A stretch of 64,000 nt of DNA, from the NCBI GenBank assembly GCA_021775415.1, contig JAJFHV010000008.1, positions 1 through 64,000 of the forward strand, given 5' to 3'. Within the stretch, counting starts at the first letter, position 1. Every line of letters begins with the position of its first letter. The translations under genes and the position numbers were made by a program. Of the stretch, positions 37,221 to 44,994 are shown piece after piece. The notes beneath the pieces were generated by a model. The model saw only the letters and a list, made by a program, of their open reading frames with translations. It did not search any database and was not told where the DNA came from. Source of the stretch: Hyphomicrobiales bacterium (GTDB lineage: Bacteria; Pseudomonadota; Alphaproteobacteria; Rhizobiales; Rhizobiaceae).

Positions 37221-38539
37221 TGAACAGATTTTCCATAAAGACGCCAAAAATCACACCCGGTTTCAAGCCAGATGGCACACCACTCGACAATGACCGGATT
37301 GAGATTGGCCCGACTGACAAGGCCTTTGCTGAGTGGGCGACGTTGGGCCTGACCGCGCCCAATCTGGAGCAAATGCGGGACTACCGATTGGCACGGGTTG
37401 TCGACCAATTGCAAAAGCGCGATCTGGCCGGAGTGCTGATGTATGACCCGATCAACATTCGTTACGCCATGGATGCCTCCAACATGATGTTGTGGACCGC
37501 ACACAACTTTGCGCGCGCCGGTTTTGTGTCGGCCGATGGACACGTAATCCTTTGGGAAATGCACCGGTCTGATCATCTCGCCAGCTATCTTCCCAAGATT
37601 GACGAGGTCCGGCAGAGCGATGCTGGATTTTTCTATTTTGTAACCGGTGACAAAACTGAAGATCAGGCACAGCGATTTGCCGCCGAAATTGCAGATGTCC
37701 TGAAAGAGCATTGCGGCGGAAACAAGCGCCTTGCCGTCGACAAGATGGAAATTGAAGGTGTTGTTGCACTTCAAGCAGAAGGCGTCGAAATCTGCTTCGG
37801 CCAACAGGTGATGGAACACGCCCGCGAGATCAAGGGTGAGGATGAAATCCACGCCATGCGCTGCGCGCTTGCAACCTGTGAAACCTCTGTTGCGAAAATG
37901 GAGGAGGCACTGGTTCCCGGCATCTCTGAGAGCGAATTATGGGCGGTGCTGCACTACGAAAACATCGCCCGCGGTGGCGAGTGGATTGAAACACGCATCC
38001 TTAATTCCGGTCCCAGAACCAATCCATGGATGCAAGAGTGTGGCCCACGGATTATCCAGGACGGGGATATCCTTGCGTTTGATACGGATATGGTCAGCAA
38101 CTATTCAATGTGTGCCGACATTTCCCGCACCTGGCTGGCAGGTGACAAGCCTGCAACTGACGAACAAAAACGGCTCTATGGCGTTGCTTATGAACATATC
38201 ATGACCAATTTCGAGTTGCTGAAACCCGGAGTGAGTTTCACCGAGCTTACTGAAAAAGGCCATCGCCTGCCGGAGGAGTTTCGAGCGCAACGTTACGGAC
38301 TGATGCTTCACGGTATTGGCATGTGCGATGAATATCCTTGCATCTACTATCCGGAAGATTTTATCGAAGGCGCCTTTGATTATGTACTGGAACCCGGCAT
38401 GACGCTGTGTGTTGAAGCCTATGTTGGAGCCGTGGGTGGCAAGGAAGGTATCAAACTGGAAGACCAGGTGTTGATTACCGAGACGGGTGCTGAAAACCTT
38501 ACGAAGTATCCATTCGACAAACGCTTGCTGGGAGTTTGA
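37220..38539 (+). CDS. dddP: DddP-like DMSP lyase (M24 peptidase fold)
   Basis: DddP cleaves dimethylsulfoniopropionate to dimethyl sulfide and acrylate with a binuclear metal site in the aminopeptidase (M24) fold. This 439-residue protein has the M24 residues Asp288, Asp290, Asp300, His364, Glu399 and Glu414, and Asp370 in HGIGMCDEYP. The published DddP residues, as I remember them (D295, D297, D307, H371, E406, E421, catalytic D377), lie at a constant offset of seven. The N-terminal block NDRIEIGPTDKAFAEWATLG and RTNPWMQECGPRIIQ are also DddP-like. A non-lyase paralogue remains possible. It is overlapped by the MFS gene and followed by a dioxygenase and an oxidase. Confidence 0.72.
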   Translation: MNRFSIKTPKITPGFKPDGTPLDNDRIEIGPTDKAFAEWATLGLTAPNLEQMRDYRLARVVDQLQKRDLAGVLMYDPINIRYAMDASNMMLWTAHNFARAGFVSADGHVILWEMHRSDHLASYLPKIDEVRQSDAGFFYFVTGDKTEDQAQRFAAEIADVLKEHCGGNKRLAVDKMEIEGVVALQAEGVEICFGQQVMEHAREIKGEDEIHAMRCALATCETSVAKMEEALVPGISESELWAVLHYENIARGGEWIETRILNSGPRTNPWMQECGPRIIQDGDILAFDTDMVSNYSMCADISRTWLAGDKPATDEQKRLYGVAYEHIMTNFELLKPGVSFTELTEKGHRLPEEFRAQRYGLMLHGIGMCDEYPCIYYPEDFIEGAFDYVLEPGMTLCVEAYVGAVGGKEGIKLEDQVLITETGAENLTKYPFDKRLLGV

Positions 38540-38573
38540 ATTTTCGCAATACTGTCGAAGGGAGATCAAGCCA

Positions 38574-39437
38574 ATGACCAAAAGTGCATCCATTCACGCC
38601 ATCCGGGCCGATACACAGATCAGTCATCACACTTATGACCGGTTCACGGCGAAGCCGATTAACGGAGCCATTGGTGCCGAGTTGGAGGGTATAGATCTTT
38701 CAAAACCCATGGACACGGAAACATTGGCACAGGTACGATCCGCGCTGCTTAATCACTTGATTATCGTCTTCAGGGATCAGGAACTTTCCTCGCAGCACCT
38801 TGTTGATCTGGGTCGGCAGTTTGGCGAATTGCACATTAATCCCTTTGTCAAAGGCGTGGATGGTTTTCCCGAGATTATGCCCGTTGCCTCAAAGGAAAAT
38901 GCAGAAAAGCAGTTTACCGGGCTCTGGCACAGCGACATCAGTTGGGACGAAACACCATCACTCGGCTCTCTTCTATACGCAAAAGAATTGCCGGAATTTG
39001 GTGGCGATACGTTGTTTGCCAACATGTATCTCGCATTCGATTCATTGTCTGAACGCATGCGCAACATGCTTGATGGACTGCGCGCGGTGCATACCGTATT
39101 CCAGAATCACAGCGCCAAGGCAGAGCATGCAGATGCGCCGGACGCGGTTACCCACCCGGTAATCCGCACACATCCTGAAACCGGCCGAAAGCTGCTGTTC
39201 GTCAATGAGTATTTTACTTCCCACATAGAAGGAATGAGCGAGCCAGAGAGTGCTTCCCTGCTCCAGTATCTTTACCAACACGCCGCGCGGCCGGATTTCA
39301 ATTGCCGGGTTCGCTGGCAGCCTGGAACCCTGGTATTTTGGGACAACCGTTGCACACAACATTATGCAACCAATGACTATCTGGGGCAAAACCGTTTGAT
39401 GCATCGGGTAACAGTCATCGGGGACAAACCTTACTAG
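38574..39437 (+). CDS. TauD/TfdA-family 2-oxoglutarate-dependent dioxygenase
   Basis: This Fe(II)/2-oxoglutarate dioxygenase of 287 residues has the facial triad His119-x-Asp121 (LWHSDISWDETPS) and His263 (NRCTQHYATNDY), with the oxoglutarate arginine Arg278 (LMHRVTVIG). The entry block GAIGAELEGIDLSKPMD is typical. The family includes taurine (TauD), alkyl-sulfate and 2,4-D dioxygenases, and betaine or carnitine relatives. The substrate is unknown, and the context of a DMSP-lyase-like gene suggests a small sulfonate or betaine. GGGAG lies about nine bases before ATG 38574. It is the third gene of the operon. Confidence 0.9.
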   Translation: MTKSASIHAIRADTQISHHTYDRFTAKPINGAIGAELEGIDLSKPMDTETLAQVRSALLNHLIIVFRDQELSSQHLVDLGRQFGELHINPFVKGVDGFPEIMPVASKENAEKQFTGLWHSDISWDETPSLGSLLYAKELPEFGGDTLFANMYLAFDSLSERMRNMLDGLRAVHTVFQNHSAKAEHADAPDAVTHPVIRTHPETGRKLLFVNEYFTSHIEGMSEPESASLLQYLYQHAARPDFNCRVRWQPGTLVFWDNRCTQHYATNDYLGQNRLMHRVTVIGDKPY

Positions 39438-39448
39438 GCATAGATCAC

Positions 39449-40741
39449 ATGAACCAGACCAAAATGCCGGAATCGCTGTGGGCGTCAACAGCGATTGGTG
39501 CCCCTGACACCTCAAAACTTGAGGGCAAATTGCACGCTGATGTGGTTGTCATCGGTGGTGGATATACTGGCCTGTCGGCCGCACTACATTTGGCAGAACA
39601 GGGGCTGGATACGGTACTGCTCGAAGCAGTGGAAATCGGGTTTGGTGCCTCCGGGCGCAATGGCGGACAGATTATTCCTGGCCTCCGGGTGGGGCCTGCG
39701 GAATTGGCGCAACGACTTGGATCAGCTCAAGCCGAGCGGATTTACCCAGCAACCGAATCAAGCGCTGATCTGGTGTTCCAACTCATCGACCGCCATGGGA
39801 TCGATTGCCAGTCTTCACGCTGCGGATTTATTCAGCCTGCGGCAACCAATGCTGCGTTAAAGGTCAGCGAACTTCGTGCCGACGCGCTGCAACGCATAGG
39901 CGCACCGGTAGAAATGCTCGATCGACAGACAACTGCCGAGAAACTTGGAACCAACATCTATCACGGCGCATTGCTAGATAATCGAGGCGGAGCACTGCAA
40001 CCCTTGAGTTACGCTCGAGGCTTGGCGAAAGCAGCTATTGGCAAGGGCGCGAAGCTGTACACCCGTTCGCCGGTTACCGGCGTTATTCGTGACGGAAACG
40101 AATGGATCGCAAAAACGCCAATGGGTGAAACGCGGGCTGAAAACGTGTTGATCTGCACCAATGGATATACGGACAGCCAGGGGGCAGGTGCACTTTGGCC
40201 GGGGTTAAGCCAAAGCATCATCCCGGTTTACAGTTTTCAGGTTGCAACCCTGCCGCTCGAAAAGAAGCAACGCGAAACAATCCTGCCCGATGGCCATGTG
40301 GCTTCAGACTCAAAAAGACTGCTCAGCTACTTCCGGTTTGACCAAGAGGGGCGACTGCTCTTTGGAGGCCGTGGTGGAGTTAACGATTCTAGTGACCGGC
40401 GAAAATTTACCCATCTCATTACCAAAATTACCGAAATCTTCCCGCACTTGCAGCAGCCGGAAATCGGATTTCACTGGAGTGGTCGAGTGGCAATCACCAC
40501 GGATCATTTGCCTCACATCCATAGTCTGGCAAATGGTGTGTATGCAGGTCTTGGTTACAATGGTCGTGGCGTTGCCATGGCAACGTTGCTCGGCTCATGG
40601 TTGGCGGCAAAAGTCGTCGGTTCGGAAGATGTGCTGCCGGAAAGTAAATTAAAACCAATTCCGTTTCACAACTGGCGACGCCCCTTTGTTCAACTTGCCC
40701 AACTTGGAAAAGGCCTACAGGACCGCCTTGAACAATTGTGA
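39449..40741 (+). CDS. FAD-dependent amine/amino-acid oxidoreductase (DAO family, PuuB/OrdL-like)
   Basis: This 430-residue DAO-fold flavoprotein has a Rossmann motif at 33-41 (VVIGGGYTGLSAALHLA), the SGRNGGQIIPGLRVG loop, FRFDQEGRLLFGGRGG and the C-terminal FAD block GVYAGLGYNGRGVAMATLLG. Relatives oxidise gamma-glutamylputrescine, sarcosine, dimethylglycine and D-amino acids. It starts 11 bases after the dioxygenase, as the last gene of the four-gene operon (35940-40741). It could process the product of the dioxygenase, for example an amine or aldehyde, but this is inference. Confidence 0.9.
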   Translation: MNQTKMPESLWASTAIGAPDTSKLEGKLHADVVVIGGGYTGLSAALHLAEQGLDTVLLEAVEIGFGASGRNGGQIIPGLRVGPAELAQRLGSAQAERIYPATESSADLVFQLIDRHGIDCQSSRCGFIQPAATNAALKVSELRADALQRIGAPVEMLDRQTTAEKLGTNIYHGALLDNRGGALQPLSYARGLAKAAIGKGAKLYTRSPVTGVIRDGNEWIAKTPMGETRAENVLICTNGYTDSQGAGALWPGLSQSIIPVYSFQVATLPLEKKQRETILPDGHVASDSKRLLSYFRFDQEGRLLFGGRGGVNDSSDRRKFTHLITKITEIFPHLQQPEIGFHWSGRVAITTDHLPHIHSLANGVYAGLGYNGRGVAMATLLGSWLAAKVVGSEDVLPESKLKPIPFHNWRRPFVQLAQLGKGLQDRLEQL

Positions 40742-40756
40742 ACGCGGGTAAGGTCT

Positions 40757-41371
40757 TTATTGATCGATCTGAAAATCTTCGGGGATGAAGTACAGAAAAT
40801 CTTCCGCCTCCGCGATTTCATGGCAGGAATGGCAGAAGTCCATTTTGACGGGATTTTCTCCCAACGTGTCTCCAAACAGAGATCCATCGGGCATGATCAT
40901 AACGTAACGCCAGTCTGCAGTATCCGGACTCGTAGCCTGAGGCAGCTTTTCCATCAAAAAGAGCGCCCCGCCAAACGCTTCGCCGCTTTGCGTTACCGTA
41001 AAACTATCCTTGGCGAGGATCGAACCAACAGGCATCTGTTCGCCGGTTTGCAGGTTCAGATAATCCCGTGCCACAGAGTTCCCGTAATTGTTGAGGAAAC
41101 GGTTTCCGTGACCACGAGAAAGATAGGGGGCAGTGTTGAAACGCTTCCAGTTTTGATACTGGGCTGCTGCCGGAGTGTCAGATTGTCGGTATCCCTCAAG
41201 CATTTGTTGCGCCATGCGCTCATAAATCCTGGATGCTTCTTCTTTTGAAAGATCTGCAGGCTTCAGGACTTTAAAATGATCAATCGGATCAGGCTCGTCA
41301 TTTGCAGGCACCATAGTAGGCAGGGCAAGCAGGAAAGAAGTCAGGGTAAACAGTTTCCAGAATGTTTTCAT
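40757..41371 (-). CDS. Cytochrome P460 family protein
   Basis: This 204-residue exported protein has a signal peptide (TLTSFLLALPTMVPAND) and one c-type haem motif, Cys180-His-Ser-Cys183-His184 (MDFCHSCHE), near the C-terminus. The domain pattern (NNYGNSVARDYLN, MPVGSILAKDSF, LFLMEKLP, WRYVMIMPDGSLFGD) fits cytochrome P460/cytochrome c' beta. P460 proteins oxidise hydroxylamine or bind NO, and the cross-linking lysine cannot be verified here. GGAGG lies eight bases before ATG 41371. It converges with the dddP-like operon, 15 bases away. Confidence 0.85.
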   Translation of the reverse strand: MKTFWKLFTLTSFLLALPTMVPANDEPDPIDHFKVLKPADLSKEEASRIYERMAQQMLEGYRQSDTPAAAQYQNWKRFNTAPYLSRGHGNRFLNNYGNSVARDYLNLQTGEQMPVGSILAKDSFTVTQSGEAFGGALFLMEKLPQATSPDTADWRYVMIMPDGSLFGDTLGENPVKMDFCHSCHEIAEAEDFLYFIPEDFQIDQ

Positions 41372-41496
41372 CGCACACACCTCCGATGTTCGGGCCTCCG
41401 ATGTTGGAGACAGTGTGGGATGTTCGTCTTAATCCGACAAAGCACATCCGCGTGAGGTCACGTAAAAATGAAAGTGCGTGAGGGAAATTTCCTCAG

Positions 41497-41685
41497 CTAT
41501 TCGTCCAAATCCCCTGGGCGATAGACACCGTCTTCACCCTTTTCCAGTGGCGTTAATCCACTTCCCTTGGTGCCTTGATCTGCTTTTCTGGTTTCACGGC
41601 CAACGCGTTCCATCTCGCGCTTGAATGCCCGATAACCATACCAGATCACGCCACCAATCAGCGCGATAGCAATCAGCTGTGGCAC
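41497..41685 (-). CDS. Small single-helix membrane protein following sppA
   Basis: This 62-residue protein has an N-terminal membrane helix (LIAIALIGGVIWYGYRAF), a basic juxtamembrane region and an acidic tail ending VYRPGDLDE. The GTG start at 41685 directly abuts the TAG stop of sppA, so it is translated by coupling. I believe similar small proteins sit beside S49 peptidase genes in other Rhizobiales. No function is known. Confidence 0.65.
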   Translation of the reverse strand: MPQLIAIALIGGVIWYGYRAFKREMERVGRETRKADQGTKGSGLTPLEKGEDGVYRPGDLDE

Positions 41686-42543
41686 CTACAGACCATAACG
41701 GGCACGCAATGCCCGCTCCTCTGCTACACTGACTGCACCTTCAACCAAGGTACTGGCAGTCTCCTGCGAGAACTGTCCAGCAACACCCGGTGTTGCTCTT
41801 CCAAACAGGCCACGCTTTGGCTGGATCAGCTTGAGTTTTGTGTCCTTGCCAAATCGCTCCTTGATGATCGTACTCATATGACCAAGACCATCAATCAGTC
41901 CAAGTTTCAACGCGCGACTGCCAGTCCAGAATTTACCGGTGAAAATATCATCATCTGCAGCCAATGCATCACCACGTCGTGCTTTCACCATATCGATGAA
42001 GACCTCGTGAATTTCCAACTGCAATTCCTTGAGGTAGGCGATGTCCGGTTTCTTTTCTGCCTGAAACGGATCGAGCATCACCTTGTTTTTCCCGGCTGTA
42101 TAGACCCGCCGATCAACGCCGAGTTTTTCAATTGCCCGATTAAAACCGAAGCTTGCTGACACCACGCCGATGGAACCAACAATCGAGGTTTCATCAGCAA
42201 TGATTTCATCTCCTGCCAGCGCAATCATGTACCCACCGGATGCAGCGACATCCTCAACAAACACGATGACCTGCTTTTCGTTTTCCTCTGCCAATTCGCG
42301 GATACGCGAATATATCAAGCGCGATTGAACCGGGGAGCCGCCAGGCGAATTAACCGCAATTATGACAGCTGGCGCCCGCTTATCGCCAAATGCACGTGCC
42401 AGGCGCGGAGCAACATTGGCCAGCGAAATCGGTGCGGTACCCACGGGTGGTCCACCCGCAGCTATAGTGCCAGAGAGACGCACAACCGGCAGGGTGAGAA
42501 AGTTCTTGCCCAGTTTGCCTGGAAGATATTTTCTGATGTTCAT
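41686..42543 (-). CDS. S49 family peptidase (SppA-like signal peptide peptidase)
   Basis: This 285-residue serine protease of the SppA/SohB family degrades cleaved signal peptides and membrane fragments. The Ser102 nucleophile is in VFVEDVAASGGYMIAL, and the Lys154 general base is in VYTAGKNKVMLDPF, the usual Ser/Lys dyad spacing of small S49 enzymes. SPGGSPVQSRLIYSRIREL is also typical. There is no clear N-terminal membrane helix, unlike SohB. It is coupled to the downstream 62-residue membrane protein, which might supply the membrane anchor. Confidence 0.92.
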   Translation of the reverse strand: MNIRKYLPGKLGKNFLTLPVVRLSGTIAAGGPPVGTAPISLANVAPRLARAFGDKRAPAVIIAVNSPGGSPVQSRLIYSRIRELAEENEKQVIVFVEDVAASGGYMIALAGDEIIADETSIVGSIGVVSASFGFNRAIEKLGVDRRVYTAGKNKVMLDPFQAEKKPDIAYLKELQLEIHEVFIDMVKARRGDALAADDDIFTGKFWTGSRALKLGLIDGLGHMSTIIKERFGKDTKLKLIQPKRGLFGRATPGVAGQFSQETASTLVEGAVSVAEERALRARYGL

Positions 42544-42641
42544 TTAAAATCGGTCCTGAAGGCAATTATTGCTAGCACATCAAATGGTCTGCTTTCATCA
42601 GGAATACAAGATGCACGGCAATCTTTCAGGGTTTTCGAAAT

Positions 42642-43463
42642 TTACTGTCCGGCGAATTCCAGCCGCGCATTGCCATCGAAAATTGCCTTCGCATCCCGGG
42701 TAAAAGTGCCATCCGCCTTATGGACCGTAAAGCCGGGCACAATACTCATTGGTGCACGCGAACCACGGATGCCGCGAACAATCATTCGTTTGGAAGCCTC
42801 ATCGCCGCGTGAATGAACCGGAAGAATTTCCAGTCCACCAAACCGGCCCTGACAACAAGCAAGAACATCTCCAAGGTTTTGGGTACGATATATCAGCACA
42901 AGCATTCCGCCGGGTCTGGTAATTGCAGCGGCCGTTCTAAGCCAGGGATCCAGTCCACCATCACCAAGTGAATGGGCTTTTGCACGCTCCGGGTCAGGAG
43001 AAGCCCGCTCGCTCGCTGAATTATAGGGAGGATTCATGATTACAAAATCCATGCTGTCCTGGTTCAAGCCGGTTTCCAGACGCTTGACACCGCTCAGCGT
43101 TACATCTGCCTGAAGTATTTTTACACGCTCCCGAAAATCTGAATTTTCGACCAGCATCAAGGTCTGCTGCGCCAACTCAACCAGATCCGGGTTGATTTCG
43201 ACTTCAGTCAAGTCGATATCCGGATTGAGGTTGAGTGCGGCCAGTCCGGCTGTACCAGACCCCGCACCCAGATCTGCAAGGTCTCCAACTGCCCCCTTTG
43301 GCAGCGCGGCCGCCAGCAAAAGGGCATCAAGGCCACTACGGTGACCAGACCCCTTGGGTTGCAATACCTGAAAGTCCCCATTGTGAAAACCGTCGCGTGT
43401 CACGGAACTGCCTGACGAGGCCCCGGTTACAATGTTGCTTGATGAGGTAGCAGCTTCGTTCAT
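42642..43463 (-). CDS. tRNA1(Val) adenine-37 N6-methyltransferase-like protein
   Basis: This 273-residue SAM methyltransferase of the TrmN6 (YfiC) family has motif I DLADLGAGSGTAGLAALN and the catalytic NPPY at 144-147 (FVIMNPPYNSA), characteristic of amino-group (N6-adenine) methylation. FQVLQPKGSGHRSGLDALLLAAALP at the N-terminus is the TrmN6 hallmark. The first 25 residues are a Ser/Thr-rich extension. Its ATG overlaps the stop of the upstream DUF2007 gene by four bases. Confidence 0.88.
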   Translation of the reverse strand: MNEAATSSSNIVTGASSGSSVTRDGFHNGDFQVLQPKGSGHRSGLDALLLAAALPKGAVGDLADLGAGSGTAGLAALNLNPDIDLTEVEINPDLVELAQQTLMLVENSDFRERVKILQADVTLSGVKRLETGLNQDSMDFVIMNPPYNSASERASPDPERAKAHSLGDGGLDPWLRTAAAITRPGGMLVLIYRTQNLGDVLACCQGRFGGLEILPVHSRGDEASKRMIVRGIRGSRAPMSIVPGFTVHKADGTFTRDAKAIFDGNARLEFAGQ

Positions 43464-43684
43464 GATTTTTTCAATTCTTTGGCAATGCCTGCTTCTTCAA
43501 CCAACACGCGGGCGCGATGGAGCATGCCATCCTCAACCATGATCCTGCGCGGGATAATACCAATTGAACCTTCCAGCACACTCATGTTCTGGTCGAGCAC
43601 CTGATGGTAGATATCGGCCTCTTGCAGCAGGGACTCGACGAAGGAAATTGTCACCATGTTGTTTGTTGAAAGCAGTTCCTGCAA
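43460..43684 (-). CDS. DUF2007 family small protein
   Basis: The 74-residue protein contains the DUF2007 (putative signal-transducing) pattern MQELLSTNNMVTISFVESLLQEADIYHQVLDQNMSVLEGSIGIIPRRIMVEDGMLHRARVLVEEAG, described here by its key parts: MVTISFVESLL, IPRRIMVED and ARVLVEEAG. DUF2007 folds like the nitrogen regulator PII/GlnB core, and its function is unknown. It is translationally coupled to the methyltransferase gene and divergent from the polyprenyl synthase gene. Confidence 0.85.
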   Translation of the reverse strand: MQELLSTNNMVTISFVESLLQEADIYHQVLDQNMSVLEGSIGIIPRRIMVEDGMLHRARVLVEEAGIAKELKKS

Positions 43685-43873
43685 TTTTTTTCCCAGCGAG
43701 TTTTGTTAAAGCCGTAACCCCAGACTATAGAAACTGTACGGAAACGAAATTCATTTGAAGTAACGATCCGGTGAAACAGAATTATGTTGCAGGCCTGCGC
43801 CAATATACCACTTGTGCGCCTTCCCGGTGAACTCTATTTTTTGTAAACTAAATGGCTGAAGGGCAGAGCGGAA

Positions 43874-44893
43874 ATGTCTGGCGTTGTCGTAAATTTTGAA
43901 AACCAGAAAGCTGCCAAGGCAAGCATTGCACCACTCATGCAATTGGTTGGTGAGGACATGACGCGTGTCAACACGCTGATTCTCTCCAAAACCGGTTCAG
44001 AAGTCGAGATGATTCCCGAGGTCGCGCAGCATTTGATTGATTCAGGTGGTAAACGTCTTCGCCCGATGATTACGCTGGCTGCAGCCCAAATGTGTGGTTA
44101 TGAGGGTGACGGTCATGTGACATTGGCCGCCAGTGTCGAGTTCATGCACACTGCTACGCTGCTGCATGATGATGTGGTTGATGAAAGCGACATGCGCCGT
44201 GGCAAACTTGCTGCGCGGATGTTGTGGGGTAACGAAGCAAGTGTCCTGGTTGGCGATTTTTTGCTGGGCCAGGCTTTTCGCATGATGGTTGAGGTCGGAT
44301 CCCTTGAGGCACTGGATGTGTTGTCCCATGCAGCAACCGTGATTGCTGAAGGCGAGGTGATGCAGCTCGCAACGGCCAAGAATCTTGAAACCACGGAAGA
44401 TGAATATCTTGAAGTCGTGCGCTCCAAAACTGCGGCACTTTTTGCAGCGGCCGCCGAAGTTGGCCCAATCATCGCTGAACAGCCTGCGTCTACCATAAGT
44501 GGTTTTCGTTCCTATGGCACCAATTTGGGACTTGCTTTCCAGTTGATTGATGATGCGCTTGATTATGGTGGCAACAGCCAGGAAATGGGCAAGAATACCG
44601 GAGATGATTTCCGCGAGGGTAAGGTGACCCTGCCTGTAGTGCTGGCCTACCGTCGTGGCAGTGACGAGGAACGCAATTTCTGGAAAGAAGCGATTGTTTC
44701 CGATACCAATGATGATGCCGCGCTCGCGAAGGCTACGGAGTTGCTTCGTCGCCACGAGGCTATTTCTGACACGGTGCTTCGGGCCCGCCATTATGCAGAT
44801 ATGGCGCGCGATGCACTTGGCCCAATGCCGCAGTCCGCACACAAAGATGCACTCATTGATGTGCTTGAGTTTTGCATCAGTCGCGCTAGTTAG
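43874..44893 (+). CDS. ispB: Polyprenyl diphosphate synthase (octaprenyl/decaprenyl type)
   Basis: This is a trans-isoprenyl diphosphate synthase of 339 residues making the ubiquinone side chain. The first Asp-rich motif is LLHDDVVDESDMRRG (D99, D100, D103), the second FQLIDDALDYGGN (D226, D227, D230), and GGKRLRPMITLAAA precedes them. The residues before the first motif are small, which fits a long-chain product. The chain length is probably C40-C50 but is not provable from sequence. It pairs functionally with UbiA (27544) and with IspE (46728). Confidence 0.93.
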   Translation: MSGVVVNFENQKAAKASIAPLMQLVGEDMTRVNTLILSKTGSEVEMIPEVAQHLIDSGGKRLRPMITLAAAQMCGYEGDGHVTLAASVEFMHTATLLHDDVVDESDMRRGKLAARMLWGNEASVLVGDFLLGQAFRMMVEVGSLEALDVLSHAATVIAEGEVMQLATAKNLETTEDEYLEVVRSKTAALFAAAAEVGPIIAEQPASTISGFRSYGTNLGLAFQLIDDALDYGGNSQEMGKNTGDDFREGKVTLPVVLAYRRGSDEERNFWKEAIVSDTNDDAALAKATELLRRHEAISDTVLRARHYADMARDALGPMPQSAHKDALIDVLEFCISRAS

Positions 44894-44994
44894 GTATTAC
44901 CTATCGCAACGGTTGCGAATCCGTCTCAAAAGCGCCATGATTCTCCTAACCAAACGTTGTTCGCAACACTTGCACCCAGGCTAATTGCACCGAC

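Noticed and set aside
37220-38539. Plain Xaa-Pro aminopeptidase
   Set aside because: The N-terminal block and the spacing of all metal and catalytic residues, including the HGIGMCDE motif, agree better with DddP than with prolidases; some doubt remains and is stated.
44042-44842. A 266-codon open frame opposite ispB, and similar long frames opposite glyQ and tldD
   Set aside because: All lie fully inside strongly conserved genes on the other strand and show no protein-family features.
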